Origin: Paenibacillus xylaniclasticus
GTDB lineage: Bacteria > Bacillota > Bacilli > Paenibacillales > Paenibacillaceae
Assembly: GCF_004001065.1 (NCBI RefSeq)
Contig: NZ_BIML01000005.1
Span: 124,001-188,000, forward strand
DNA: 64,000 nucleotides
Direction: 5' to 3'
A model generated the notes under the pieces. That model had not been told where the DNA came from, did not search any database, and worked only from the letters and a program-made list of their open reading frames with translations. Position 1 is the first letter of the stretch; every line of letters begins with the position of its first letter. Made by a program: the position numbers and the translations under genes. This document shows, piece by piece, positions 37,509-46,589 of the stretch.

Positions 37509-38609
37509 TTAAACATTAAAACGGAAGTGCATAACATCTCCATCCTGCACAACATAATCTTTGCCTTCGAGACGAAGCTTGCCCCGCTCCCTAGCCGCAT
37601 TCATCGAACCTGCTGCAACCAAATCGTCGTAAGCTACAACCTCTGCACGGATGAAGCCGCGTTCGAAGTCGCTATGAATAACGCCTGCTGCTTGCGGCGC
37701 TTTGGTTCCTTTGCGGATCGTCCAAGCACGAACCTCTTGTACCCCGGCTGTAAAATAAGTATACAGGCCGAGCAGCTTATAAGCTGCATTGATCAAACGG
37801 TCTAGCCCTGATTCCTTCAAGCCCAGTTCCTCCAGGAACATCGCTTTGTCTTCACCTTCAAGCTCGGCGATTTCCGATTCGACCTTCGCGCTGATCGGTA
37901 CGACTGCCGCGCCTTCCGCTGCAGCAAATTCTCGAACGAGCTTGACGTACGGATTATCGTCTGCATTAGCTGCATCCTTCTCGCTAACATTCGCTGCATA
38001 CAGCACCGGCTTCGTCGTAAGCAGATGAAGATCGCGGATGAGCAGCCTTTCTTCGTCCGTTAGCTCGACACTGCGCGCCGGCTGATCGTTATACAACGCT
38101 TCCTTAATTCTCTCAAGCACTTCCAATTCCTGCGCGTACTGCTTGTTCCCGCCCTTCATATTCTTGCGGGTGCGCTCAATACGGCGATCGACCGAGTCGA
38201 TATCCGCCAGAATGAGCTCCAGATTAATCGTCTGGATATCGCCAAGCGGATCTACCTTACCCGACACATGCGTAATATTCTCATCCACGAAGCAGCGCAC
38301 AACGTGAACAATCGCATCGACTTCACGGATATTGGCCAGAAACTTGTTGCCCAGACCTTCACCCTTGCTCGCACCGGCTACAAGTCCTGCAATATCAACA
38401 AATTCGAATGCCGTCGGTACGGTACGGTTCGGCACGACAAGCTCCGTCAGCTTCGCTAGACGCTCGTCCGGCACTTCAACCACCCCTACGTTCGGGTCGA
38501 TCGTACAGAACGGATAGTTGGCCGATTCCGCTCCGGCTTGCGTAATTGCATTAAACAGCGTAGACTTGCCAACGTTTGGCAGTCCGACTATTCCACATGA
38601 AAGCGCCAT
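37509..38609 (-). CDS. ychF: Ribosome-associated ATPase YchF (Obg family)
   Basis: 366 residues, standard length. P-loop GLPNVGKST, switch region [19 protein letters not shown], and a C-terminal TGS domain ([24 protein letters not shown]). Obg-like but prefers ATP; linked to translation and oxidative stress. I use the ATG at 38609 (product [14 protein letters not shown]); AGGAG lies 12 bases upstream, and a TTG four codons earlier is less likely. Confidence 0.96.
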   Translation of the reverse strand: MALSCGIVGLPNVGKSTLFNAITQAGAESANYPFCTIDPNVGVVEVPDERLAKLTELVVPNRTVPTAFEFVDIAGLVAGASKGEGLGNKFLANIREVDAIVHVVRCFVDENITHVSGKVDPLGDIQTINLELILADIDSVDRRIERTRKNMKGGNKQYAQELEVLERIKEALYNDQPARSVELTDEERLLIRDLHLLTTKPVLYAANVSEKDAANADDNPYVKLVREFAAAEGAAVVPISAKVESEIAELEGEDKAMFLEELGLKESGLDRLINAAYKLLGLYTYFTAGVQEVRAWTIRKGTKAPQAAGVIHSDFERGFIRAEVVAYDDLVAAGSMNAARERGKLRLEGKDYVVQDGDVMHFRFNV

Positions 38610-38696
38610 GACGCACAACAACTCCTAATCTCTATTCAATAATGGACATTATACCTGAAGCTGACGTCCATGGAAAGCATTCATCCATAGTACATG

Positions 38697-39575
38697 TCAT
38701 AAGGATGGCGGCTCAATTGCCTCTGCCTTCTTCGCTGCCTCCGGCACCTCGATATTCGGCTTCCCGTTCCAATCACGGTAAGCGATATCGAGCGTCTCAT
38801 GAAGCGTAGATTGTGCGGCCTGTGTAAGGGCAAGCGAAATCTCCATCGTCATATGAACCTCCTGTGGCAGCCTCGTAGCAGGATCAACAGATAATCGGTA
38901 AGCGAACTGCTGCACTTGAATGCTATCGGTCACTTCCTGCGTCATCGCGCTGCCACCGAACGTTCCGCGCAGTACGTCTTCAATAATAGCTCTTGCCCCT
39001 TCATCTGTACCGTCGCCGGTATATACATATTCCGTTGAACCATCCTCCTGTCCCTTGCGCTGCAGCTTATCTGCCGCTACCGCCAGCCTGGCGATCGGCT
39101 CGGAAGGTCGTATCTGATAGTCCGACAGCGTCTCCTTCACCTGAGGTATGACGTCCTCCGCCATCTTCATCCAATCATCTGTCGTCAGATCATGCATGTA
39201 ATATCCATCCGGCGTCAAATACGTCTCCAACTTCGAGTTCTCATCTTCGAACGCGGTCTGAATCGTCTGCTTCATGCGAAGCGGCTCCTTAATGACTGGA
39301 CCCGTTGTCGTCATGTCCAGCTTCGTCACCTCTCCGCCCTCCTCGAGCTGCTGCGCAAGCCTCATCTCAATCGTCCAGGCCTTCGGCTTCTCGGCCGCTT
39401 CAGCCGACTGTTCCAACTGCTTGCGGACCGCACCATCTCCTTCATCGTTCATCTTCCCGGAAGAACAGCCAGTCACTGCAGCAGCGAGCAGCATGGCAGC
39501 CGCACCAACGCTTGCCGCCTTCAACCAGCGTCCGATATCTATTGACCTGAAGCGGATCGTGCGGCTGCTTCTCAT
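38697..39575 (-). CDS. Lipoprotein of the DUF6612 type
   Basis: 292 residues from the ATG at 39575, chosen because AAGGAG lies 6 bases upstream. Basic N-terminus, hydrophobic segment and lipobox AVTGC, so an extracytoplasmic lipoprotein. The body contains IEMRLAQQLEEGGEV, LETYLTPDGYYMHDLTTDDWMKM and DWNGKPNIEVPEAAK, the pattern of Bacillota lipoproteins annotated as DUF6612 and resembling LolA/LppX-like lipid carriers. Function unknown. The open frame extends upstream but without a ribosome binding site and over the start of the small plus-strand gene. Confidence 0.75.
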   Translation of the reverse strand: MRSSRTIRFRSIDIGRWLKAASVGAAAMLLAAAVTGCSSGKMNDEGDGAVRKQLEQSAEAAEKPKAWTIEMRLAQQLEEGGEVTKLDMTTTGPVIKEPLRMKQTIQTAFEDENSKLETYLTPDGYYMHDLTTDDWMKMAEDVIPQVKETLSDYQIRPSEPIARLAVAADKLQRKGQEDGSTEYVYTGDGTDEGARAIIEDVLRGTFGGSAMTQEVTDSIQVQQFAYRLSVDPATRLPQEVHMTMEISLALTQAAQSTLHETLDIAYRDWNGKPNIEVPEAAKKAEAIEPPSL

Positions 39576-39740
39576 CCCATTCTCCTTCACAGCTTGCCAT
39601 CTTGTCGCTTTCATGGTTATGCCACCGTCCTTTGGTCTTGTTGCCCCTGTCTGCCTTATTAACGCGCTTGCTGCATATCGTCTATAGAATGTCCAGCGGC
39701 ACGCCGGGGATACTAACGTTCCAAGGGAGGTGCTAACACA

Positions 39741-39884
39741 ATGGAAAACCAATCGCACAAAGGCAACTACAAAGGGACAACGAATATGAAAGCCAAGAAC
39801 CAAGACATGGCGTTCGTGAACGATACGATCGAGGATACGAAATCAGTAACGAATTTCTCTGGCAAAAAGAAAAAGACCGACTAG
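39741..39884 (+). CDS. Small charged protein of 47 residues
   Basis: ATG at 39741 with AAGGGAGGTG 8 bases upstream, one of the best ribosome binding sites in the window. The product is hydrophilic, Lys/Asn/Asp-rich, with NMKAKNQDMAFVNDTIED in the middle and a GKKKKTD C-terminus; no membrane segment or Cys. A bidirectional terminator follows 25 bases after the stop. I do not recognise it; the composition would suit a small spore or stress protein. Confidence 0.72.
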   Translation: MENQSHKGNYKGTTNMKAKNQDMAFVNDTIEDTKSVTNFSGKKKKTD

Positions 39885-39908
39885 GCATACTCCTTGCCTG
39901 TCAGCCAA

Positions 39909-39948
39909 TAGCCCCGCTAACTGGCCTAAACGGCCGCTTGCGGGGCTA
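39909..39948. terminator. Bidirectional terminator
   Basis: TAGCCCCGC (39909-39917) and GCGGGGCTA (39940-39948), with an inner GGCC-rich loop, between convergent genes. Confidence 0.75.
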
Positions 39949-39957
39949 GTATCCATT

Positions 39958-42333
39958 CTACTTATCGCGCAAAGGCGCCTCCTTCAAATCAGCCTTCGCC
40001 TGCAAGAAGCGGAAGAATGCCGCCGATGCTTCCGCACGAGTCACTTGCTTCTCAGGATTAAACTTCCCGTTCTGCAGCGACATAATACCAAGGCCGACCA
40101 CGATGGCCGCCTGGCCTTTCTGCTTCGTCTTCGCCGCATCCGAGAACGTGACGTTGAACAGATCATCGTGCTCCGCCAGCGCGTTAAAGCCGAGAGCGCG
40201 GACGATCAGCTCCGCCATCTCCTCGCGGTCGACTTTCCCTTCCGGATTGAACGTGCCGTCCCCGATATCAATGAGCTGCTTCGAAAGCGCCTCCTCAACA
40301 TAAGGGAAGTAGCTGGAATTGGATGCGACATCGTCGAAGGAAGCGGTTGCCTCTGTTTTAGCCGAACCAACTGCGTAGTACATCGGATAACTGCCCTGGT
40401 TCATCGCCAATACGAGCATCTTAATGATTTCGCCGCGCGTAATAATCGCATTCGGATTCACTTTGCTGTCCTGCAGCTCAAGCGCTTTGTAAGCAACCAT
40501 TAGCTCCAGCTCTCGCTGTGCCCAGTGGCCCTCGATATCCGTCGCGCGGGGCATCTCAAGCGATGTCAGCTTGCCGTCACTCGTACTGATCCATTGTCCC
40601 GATTCTGCATCAAGCGCGACAGACTGATCCATGACGTAACGAGGGATGAGACGATAAACCAGCTGTGCTTCACCCTTGGCGACGATTTCTGAAGGCTTTG
40701 CCTCCCCTGCTGCGATAAGTATTTTATATTTTTCGACCGGAATCGGAAGATCTTTCCAGTAGTACGTGTAGTCCGTCTGATACGTGAGCTCAACGCGGTA
40801 ATAATCCATCCACGCCGCTGCCGCTTTCTCATCACCGATCACCTTCGGCGCTTTCGCCGGAAATTCAAGCTCGTATCGTCCGTTCCAATAATACTCTACC
40901 TGCCCAGTGAACGCATTAATCGACACTTCCACCGATCCGCCATCGACGACAGCGCCATGCACTTTGCGTACAGCGGTGAAATAATAGCTGCCGATCTCCT
41001 CTGGCTTGTAGTCCTTGTCCTGACCCTCACTGCTTTCTTGCAAATAATACTGATCCGCTGCCCATGCTAACTCGCTCTTCAATACTTCTAACGCTTTCGA
41101 ACGCGCCTCATCGTACGTAATTCCCGTTCCTGTCCGGTCAGAGTTACCATAAGACGAGTAGCTTAATAGTTGACCAGTCTCTCCGTCCACCTGTGCCCGT
41201 ACGGTTGCATCGCGATCTTTGCCGTCTATCGAATACGTATACCCGAGATACCAAGAGGAACGTGTCTTGCCGGTTAAATCGTCCGCATATTCGCTGAATT
41301 CAGAGCTTGTCAGCTTCGCACCTGTCGGAAGCTTAAACGTTGCATCTACCTTGGCCGAAGCTTCCTCCTTCGTCAATGACTTCGTGCCAGACGGCTTCTC
41401 CCCTAGTGGCTTGTCGCTGAGCTGCGTCAGCTTCGGCTCTTGCACGAAGTCGTTGATAACATCCCCCGTTACTGCCGAAATGATCGGAACCTGAGCGTTG
41501 TACACGAGAACCGGCCTGCGCGGCTTCATATCATATGGAGTAATATAGTTCAGCGTAGGCTTAATCGCCGCTTGCAGCTTCGCTGCCGCTTCCTGCTCAT
41601 TCAACGCTGCGCTTGCCTTCTCGAACTTAACCTCGCTGCTCCAGCTGCGCTCATAGCTAAGCACTCGGCCTTCGCCGTCGATCTGAAGCTCGATATAGTT
41701 CTCGTTGAATGGCACTCCATTGACCATACGGTTGAAGCGCAGCAAATGAACGACTTCACCCGTCAGCGAAGGCTTCGTTCCGACGCCGAAATATTCATCC
41801 AGTTGAATCTGATTGGCAAGCGGTGCTGCCACCTTCTGGATGAACGATTTTGCAGCCTTCACCGCGTTCGCGCGGTTTACTTTCGGTGGATACACCGGCT
41901 TAGCATTCGGATTATCAACAAATGAGCTGTAGCTGATCAAATCGCCCGTATTCGCATCCAGCGACGCAGATATACTTCCTTTCAATTTACCGTTCACTTT
42001 ATAAACAAAGCTTAAATTCCATATGCTGTACAGGGGGGCGTCTATACGTGTGCCGATTGATAAGCCTGCATAGTCCACCACAAACGTATCCGGAATTTCA
42101 AGCAGCTGCCGCGCACTCGATATTGCCTTGTCTTTCGTAATCGACGCTTCGATCTGCGAAGTATCGATCGTTCCCGTTACAGCCGCATCCGACATCGGAG
42201 ACGTCTCATTCACTACAGACACCGATACAGCCTTATCAGCAAATACAGCTGTGGGAATCGATAAGGTAAGCGCCGCCGCCGTCACGAATGCAATGACCTG
42301 GCGCGGTTTAGAGCTTGTGGGCTTCTTCATCAT
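39958..42333 (-). CDS. S-layer-homology surface protein with YcdB/YcdC (PepSY-like) repeats
   Basis: 791 residues. Signal peptide (about 1-33), then about three repeats of a PepSY/YcdB-like module, recognisable by alternating helix (SSARQLLEIPDTF, ANAVKAAKSFIQK, SKALEVLKSELAW) and the xGxLxSYSSxx strand (GDLISYSSF, GQLLSYSSYG). Three C-terminal SLH domains (about 600-780: DIEGHWAQRELELM, FNPEGKVDREEMAELIVRAL, FNPEKQVTRAEASAAFFRFL) bind pyruvylated cell-wall polymer. GAAGGGAG precedes an ATGATG start. Surface-anchored; PepSY-type modules are often protease inhibitors, a role inferred here. Confidence 0.9.
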   Translation of the reverse strand: MMKKPTSSKPRQVIAFVTAAALTLSIPTAVFADKAVSVSVVNETSPMSDAAVTGTIDTSQIEASITKDKAISSARQLLEIPDTFVVDYAGLSIGTRIDAPLYSIWNLSFVYKVNGKLKGSISASLDANTGDLISYSSFVDNPNAKPVYPPKVNRANAVKAAKSFIQKVAAPLANQIQLDEYFGVGTKPSLTGEVVHLLRFNRMVNGVPFNENYIELQIDGEGRVLSYERSWSSEVKFEKASAALNEQEAAAKLQAAIKPTLNYITPYDMKPRRPVLVYNAQVPIISAVTGDVINDFVQEPKLTQLSDKPLGEKPSGTKSLTKEEASAKVDATFKLPTGAKLTSSEFSEYADDLTGKTRSSWYLGYTYSIDGKDRDATVRAQVDGETGQLLSYSSYGNSDRTGTGITYDEARSKALEVLKSELAWAADQYYLQESSEGQDKDYKPEEIGSYYFTAVRKVHGAVVDGGSVEVSINAFTGQVEYYWNGRYELEFPAKAPKVIGDEKAAAAWMDYYRVELTYQTDYTYYWKDLPIPVEKYKILIAAGEAKPSEIVAKGEAQLVYRLIPRYVMDQSVALDAESGQWISTSDGKLTSLEMPRATDIEGHWAQRELELMVAYKALELQDSKVNPNAIITRGEIIKMLVLAMNQGSYPMYYAVGSAKTEATASFDDVASNSSYFPYVEEALSKQLIDIGDGTFNPEGKVDREEMAELIVRALGFNALAEHDDLFNVTFSDAAKTKQKGQAAIVVGLGIMSLQNGKFNPEKQVTRAEASAAFFRFLQAKADLKEAPLRDK

Positions 42334-42483
42334 TCATGCTCCCTTCTAGGGTTAGGATTGGGCAGTATATGATCATATAGAGTGAGGTCATCTGTTTCTA
42401 ACTACTCAAACGTTCCTTACTCGTAAAATGTTTCCGTACCCGCAGCCTATTTTTCCGCAAATGATTTACCCGCCCGCCAGCAC

Positions 42484-42513
42484 AAAAAAAAGCCCGGTCG
42501 CTGCCGACCGGGC
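42484..42513 (-). terminator. trxA terminator
   Basis: Minus-strand GCCCGGTCG / CGACCGGGC, 9 bp, 4-base loop, followed by eight T. Confidence 0.95.
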
Positions 42514-42528
42514 CATTGCTATTCAACC

Positions 42529-42840
42529 TTACAGGTTGTTTTGAATTTTTGCTTTGAGCGCGTCTTTGCTTTGCAGACCGACCAGCTTATCGATCGGCTG
42601 ACCGTCCTTGAACAGAATCAACGTAGGGATGCTCATAACGCCGAACTGCGAAGCGAGCTCCGGTTGTTCGTCCACGTTAATTTTGCCGATTGTCGCTTGG
42701 CCTTCAAGCTCTGCTGCCAGCTCTTCTACGATTGGAAGCTGCATTTTGCAAGGACCGCACCATGGTGCCCAAAAATCAACGAGCGATACGCCGCTCTCGA
42801 TGCTTTGTGAGAAGTTTTCTTTCGTCAATGCGATTGCCAT
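42529..42840 (-). CDS. trxA: Thioredoxin
   Basis: 103 residues with the redox motif WCGPC (C28, C31) in [11 protein letters not shown] and the cis-proline region MSIPTLILF. General cytoplasmic disulfide reductant. Its own terminator follows at once. About 75 bases downstream of the Rrf2 regulator on the same strand. Confidence 0.97.
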   Translation of the reverse strand: MAIALTKENFSQSIESGVSLVDFWAPWCGPCKMQLPIVEELAAELEGQATIGKINVDEQPELASQFGVMSIPTLILFKDGQPIDKLVGLQSKDALKAKIQNNL

Positions 42841-42914
42841 CTTATATCATTCCTCTCCTACCTCTATTAATAAGCCTGTATGGAATGGGCCTAAGCCCTT
42901 CATACCACATCGTG

Positions 42915-43337
42915 TCAGCAGCCGCAATCACGAATCTGCCTGAGCACGTCACGGATTGTAATCGCATTAAAATGATTCTCCAGCTGCTTCTCCGCCGTGC
43001 AAAAAATTTTAAACATTACTTCGTTCATATTCGACCCGACGACGCAGTCACTATCCGGGTCGCCCGAGCACCAGCTCGGCATTAATGAGCCTTGCGCCAT
43101 GACCCGATAAATATCGCCAAGCGTAACCGCATGCGGCTCCGCTGTTAACCGGTATCCGCCACCTGCGCCTTCCCGCGTCGCGACATAGCCTGACTTACGC
43201 AGGACACTCATCACCTTGCGGACCCGCGCAGCATGCGTTCCGACGTTGTCGGCAATCGCCTCGCTCGAAGCCATGCCATCCGGCAGATAGGCCAGATAGA
43301 CCAAGCTGTGTACGGCGATCGTAAATTCGCTGTTCAT
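42915..43337 (-). CDS. Rrf2-family transcriptional regulator
   Basis: 140 residues. Winged helix at 1-65 with the SSEAIADNVGTHAARVRKVMSVL recognition region and GAGGGYRL wing. Cysteines at 90, 98, 113, 138 and 140 could bind an Fe-S cluster or form a disulfide switch; the spacing is not that of IscR or NsrR. The promoter upstream is overlapped by an inverted repeat, so autoregulation is likely. Thioredoxin follows on the same strand, consistent with a redox role, which is inferred. Confidence 0.88.
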   Translation of the reverse strand: MNSEFTIAVHSLVYLAYLPDGMASSEAIADNVGTHAARVRKVMSVLRKSGYVATREGAGGGYRLTAEPHAVTLGDIYRVMAQGSLMPSWCSGDPDSDCVVGSNMNEVMFKIFCTAEKQLENHFNAITIRDVLRQIRDCGC

Positions 43338-43360
43338 TGCCGGTTGCCACCCCGCTTAAT

Positions 43361-43395
43361 ACTGTAATAATATCAGTTACAGTTATGACTGTCAA
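43361..43395 (-). promoter_or_regulatory. Rrf2 regulator promoter with overlapping operator
   Basis: Minus strand TTGACA, 17 bases, TATTAT, a near-consensus sigma-A promoter. A perfect 7-bp inverted repeat ACTGTAA / TTACAGT (43361-43367 and 43377-43383, 9-base spacer) covers the spacer and -10, ideally placed for repression. Confidence 0.75.
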
Positions 43396-43470
43396 GCCGG
43401 CGGCAACCTATATGTTGCTGCAATCGAGAGTCATTTATTCCGCTGCCCCACCGAACGGTCTGATCTTAGA

Positions 43471-44355
43471 TCACCCGCCCGGCAGCTCGTCCTCGAATAA
43501 ACAAAGCTGCTCCACCGGCGGTGCCTCCGGCGCCGGAATCGGCGGTACCTCCTGGCCGAGCATCGCCATAAGCTGACGGGCATTATCAGGTGCATCTCCT
43601 CCGGAGTTATTGTTAAAAATAACGATAACCTGCTCCGTCATCTGCTCCAGCCGTCGAAGCCGCTGCACCCAATCGGCAAGCTCCTCCTCACTGTACCGGT
43701 ATAAGTATCGAACATCCCGCCAATTCGGCTGCCCGCTTGAGTGCCAGCCTTCTGCATTGCGGCCATGAAGCCGGACAAGTGCCAGCTTCCTATCGGTCAC
43801 GGCTTCAACGATCGGGACAGAGCCAGGGCCGGCCTGCGGCTCATCGCATACACTGTGAATCCAGCCTTCGCTTCGCATGAACGCCAGTGTTCGTTCCCGC
43901 ATATCCGGCTCGAACCAGCTTTGATGCCGAAACTCCAGCATACATGGGATATTCGCCATTCTCGCTCTCGCCTCACGCAAGTTTCGTACATTCTCACGCG
44001 TGCAATCAAACCACGGCGGATACTGGAATAAAGCTGCCGCAAGCTTACCTGCTTCCAGGACGGGCTGGAGCGATTCGCGGAAGGCTCGGAACATCGCCGC
44101 TTCGTCCGGGTACGGAATGCGGCCTCGCGTATGTCCTGTCATGCCCTGGTACGCCTTCACGACGAACGAGAAGTCGTCCGGCGTCTCTGCCGCCCATTTG
44201 ACCATATTACGTACAGGCTGAACAGCATAGAACGAGCTGTCTACCTCCACCGTCTTGAACAGACGCCCGTATGCTGCCAGCTTGTTCCGGTTCGCTTCAG
44301 CCGTTCGATACAGCTTCTCTTGATCGCCCCAGCCAGCCAGTCCGATCGTAATCAT
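43471..44355 (-). CDS. DUF72 domain protein (YecE-like)
   Basis: 294 residues. TIM-barrel-like family with ITIGLAGWGDQEKLY at the start, VEVDSSFYAVQP, FSFVVKAYQGMTGH, LFQYPPWFDC, LEFRHQSWFE, VRLHGRNAEGW and IFNNNSGGDAPDNARQL, all diagnostic. The biochemical role is unknown. Ends in a Pro-rich tail. Monocistronic. The 257 bases to the next gene show no gene or strong signal. Confidence 0.9.
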   Translation of the reverse strand: MITIGLAGWGDQEKLYRTAEANRNKLAAYGRLFKTVEVDSSFYAVQPVRNMVKWAAETPDDFSFVVKAYQGMTGHTRGRIPYPDEAAMFRAFRESLQPVLEAGKLAAALFQYPPWFDCTRENVRNLREARARMANIPCMLEFRHQSWFEPDMRERTLAFMRSEGWIHSVCDEPQAGPGSVPIVEAVTDRKLALVRLHGRNAEGWHSSGQPNWRDVRYLYRYSEEELADWVQRLRRLEQMTEQVIVIFNNNSGGDAPDNARQLMAMLGQEVPPIPAPEAPPVEQLCLFEDELPGG

Positions 44356-44612
44356 TCCGTTTCACTCCATCGTGCGCGGATCACGCTGCATTTTATTTCT
44401 ATGATACATGTTATACATGGTTACTAGCTAATGGCAAAAGTCATCCGACTATAAGTACAGTAGCGGCTGTCTCAGCCATTAAATCTTAGTCGATAATCCC
44501 GCTGCCAACCCGTCGACCACAGCGAGACGATTTTCATATCATAACGCCGCGAATGAAGGAATAGAATGTACCGTTACGTCTTCCATTCCTGTCCGAAGGT
44601 GGTGCTTCCCGC

Positions 44613-44876
44613 ATGGTTTGGCTGTGGAGCGCGGTAGCTGTTATCATTCTAGCAGCGATTGTCACGCTCATTACTCTCAAACGTCCGCAATGGACACTCA
44701 TTCAGACCGAAACCGGCATTCGCGTCGACCTCATTGACCGTCTGTATGCTTATTTGAAGGCAGAGGGAATACGAACGAAGGTCACGGGTGAAGGTGCTCT
44801 GCGTCAGCTTCATGTACAGAAGAAGGATGAAGTGCGTGCCAGAGAGCTGGCTCGAAAGTTCTATGCCGAACTGTAA
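44613..44876 (+). CDS. Small membrane-anchored protein, DUF2007-like
   Basis: 87 residues: an N-terminal membrane helix (3-21) and a soluble domain with TETGIRVDLIDRLYAYLKAEGIRTK and KKDEVRARELARKF, an alpha/beta arrangement like small DUF2007-type domains. GAAGGTGG precedes the ATG. A terminator follows. Function unknown. Confidence 0.65.
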   Translation: MVWLWSAVAVIILAAIVTLITLKRPQWTLIQTETGIRVDLIDRLYAYLKAEGIRTKVTGEGALRQLHVQKKDEVRARELARKFYAEL

Positions 44877-44952
44877 CGGCTGCCGGCCGTAAAGGACATG
44901 CTTGCCGACAACCCGTTATCTGATCCCATAAGCTCCACCCGCCTGCTTGAAG

Positions 44953-44982
44953 CGGTCACCGCGTGCGGTGGCCGTTTTTTTT
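44953..44982 (+). terminator. Terminator after the 87-residue protein gene
   Basis: 10-bp stem CGGTCACCGC / GCGGTGGCCG (one G-U), 2-base gap, eight T. Confidence 0.85.
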
Positions 44983-45059
44983 GTCACCGGTGCTGTATTT
45001 GTCCTGCTCCACGATGTGTCATACTAAGTCTTATGAGTTTGGATAAGGAGAATACTGAC

Positions 45060-45704
45060 ATGCATATTGAACTGTTCAGCGACTTTGTCTGTCCATGGTG
45101 TCGAATCGGGATCCATAACCTGTTCGCTGCGCTTGAAGACTGGTCAGCTGACAATGGTGGACGGAAGCCGTCGATTACATACCGCGCTTTCATGCTGAAC
45201 CCAGACACGCCGGAGGAGGGCGTGCCATTTAAGCAATGGGCGGCCTACTTAACGGGCGGCCCCGAACAGATGAAGCGCGTCACCGATCAGGTGACGGACG
45301 CGGCTGCCGCCGTCGGTTTGACGATGAGGTTCGACCGCATCCGTTCGTATCCGAACACCCGCCTGGCGCACCGACTGCTCGCCTTGACGCCGAACGAACA
45401 CCGCACTGCATTAACGAACGCCTTGTTCCAAGCTTACTTCGAAGACGGCCAGGACATTGGACAGCTCGACGTGCTGGAGTCGATCGCCGCTTCCCTGCCA
45501 TTGAATGAGCAAACGTTAGCCGAACAGCTCGCCCAAGGCGAAGGCGAGCATGCCGTCGCTTGGGATCTTCAGAGAGCGGACCGAATCGGTGTAACCGGAA
45601 TCCCCTACTTCGTGTTCGAGAGCAAATTCGCACTATGCGGTGCTTACCCGAAAGCAGAATTCGCTGCCTTGCTGGGCCGCATGTCTTTTGGAACAATCAT
45701 CTAA
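45060..45704 (+). CDS. DsbA-family oxidoreductase (FrnE-like)
   Basis: 214 residues starting MHIELFSDFVCPWCRIG; the ATG at 45060 has AAGGAG 9 bases upstream, and longer starts lack one. The redox motif is CPWC. The helical insert and the GVTGIPYFVFESKFALCGAYP block place it in the FrnE / 2-hydroxychromene-isomerase-like branch of DsbA proteins. Cytoplasmic (no signal peptide). Substrate unknown; FrnE in Deinococcus is a disulfide isomerase in oxidative stress. Confidence 0.88.
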   Translation: MHIELFSDFVCPWCRIGIHNLFAALEDWSADNGGRKPSITYRAFMLNPDTPEEGVPFKQWAAYLTGGPEQMKRVTDQVTDAAAAVGLTMRFDRIRSYPNTRLAHRLLALTPNEHRTALTNALFQAYFEDGQDIGQLDVLESIAASLPLNEQTLAEQLAQGEGEHAVAWDLQRADRIGVTGIPYFVFESKFALCGAYPKAEFAALLGRMSFGTII

Positions 45705-45721
45705 CGAATACCATCCCAAAA

Positions 45722-45774
45722 AGCCGCACATGAGCAATCCGTTAGATACTGCTAACGGCTGCCCAAGTGCGGCT
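45722..45774. terminator. Bidirectional terminator
   Basis: Outer stem AGCCGCAC / GTGCGGCT and inner CCGTTAG / CTAACGG between convergent genes. Confidence 0.75.
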
Positions 45775-45805
45775 CTCGAATAAGATTGCTTTCTAAATTA
45801 AGCTG

Positions 45806-46132
45806 CTAGTGCCCCACGCCGCTGACGACACGCAGGCCGACAACGCCCGCTACGATCATACCGATGAACAGCAGCTTGCGCCAGTCCTTCGATTCGCCGA
45901 ATAGCAGCATGCCAAGGACGACGCTGCCCGCCGAGCCAATGCCAGTCCAAATCCCGTATGCCGTACTGATCGGGATATCCTGCAGTGCCCGCGACAAAAA
46001 ATAGAAGCTTGCAACGCCCGACAGAATTGCACCAATCGTCCCTTTCCACTTCTTGAAGCCGTCGGACAGCTTCGTGAACGTCACACCGCTAACCTCGCTA
46101 AGACCGGATAACAGCAAGAACAGCCACGCCAT
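45806..46132 (-). CDS. Small multidrug resistance (SMR) family protein, second of a pair
   Basis: 108 residues, four membrane helices, with the central E13 in MAWLFLLLSGLSEVSG. SMR transporters work as dimers, exchanging guanidinium or quaternary cations for protons; paired genes often make heterodimers of the YkkCD/EbrAB kind. The ATG overlaps the preceding SMR stop (TAATG). KLSDGF follows helix 1, typical of SugE/Gdx or paired SMR members. Confidence 0.9.
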   Translation of the reverse strand: MAWLFLLLSGLSEVSGVTFTKLSDGFKKWKGTIGAILSGVASFYFLSRALQDIPISTAYGIWTGIGSAGSVVLGMLLFGESKDWRKLLFIGMIVAGVVGLRVVSGVGH

Positions 46133-46587
46133 TACCGCACCTCCTGTTCTGACATGCGGGCAGATGGTTCCGCCTCTTTGCCTTGCTGCACAGCCTGTGC
46201 CTCCGTCGACTCGCTCCGGTCTATCCCGACATCGGTTAGACCGCTTACTGCCGGTTGCTGCGCAGGTTCATCCTTCGCGATCAGCTTCAGCCCGATAATG
46301 CCGCACAGCAGCAGCGTAACGAAGAACAGCTTACCGAACTGTACCGGATCGCCAAGCCATAACATACCGAACAGCACTGTACCCGCTGTTCCTAATCCCG
46401 TAAACACGGCATAGGCGGTGCCGATTTCGATCATCTTCATCGATTTGGCGAATAAAGTGAAGCTTGCAATAAGCGCCGCAACGGTCAGAACACTTGGCCA
46501 CAGTCTCGTAAAGCCATCTGACTCCTGCAAGCCATAAGCCCACACCACCTCCAAAATGCCCCCGAATATTAAATACAACCACGCCAT
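46132..46587 (-). CDS. SMR family protein, first of a pair, with C-terminal extension
   Basis: 151 residues from the ATG at 46587 (AGAGGGGG upstream). Four helices with E13 in GGILEVVWAYGL and the usual GTAYAVFTGLGTAGT. After about residue 107 there is a 44-residue hydrophilic, Gln/Glu-rich tail absent from standard SMR proteins (105-110 residues). Operon with TetR in front (2-base gap) and the second SMR behind. Confidence 0.9.
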   Translation of the reverse strand: MAWLYLIFGGILEVVWAYGLQESDGFTRLWPSVLTVAALIASFTLFAKSMKMIEIGTAYAVFTGLGTAGTVLFGMLWLGDPVQFGKLFFVTLLLCGIIGLKLIAKDEPAQQPAVSGLTDVGIDRSESTEAQAVQQGKEAEPSARMSEQEVR

Positions 46588-46589
46588 GC

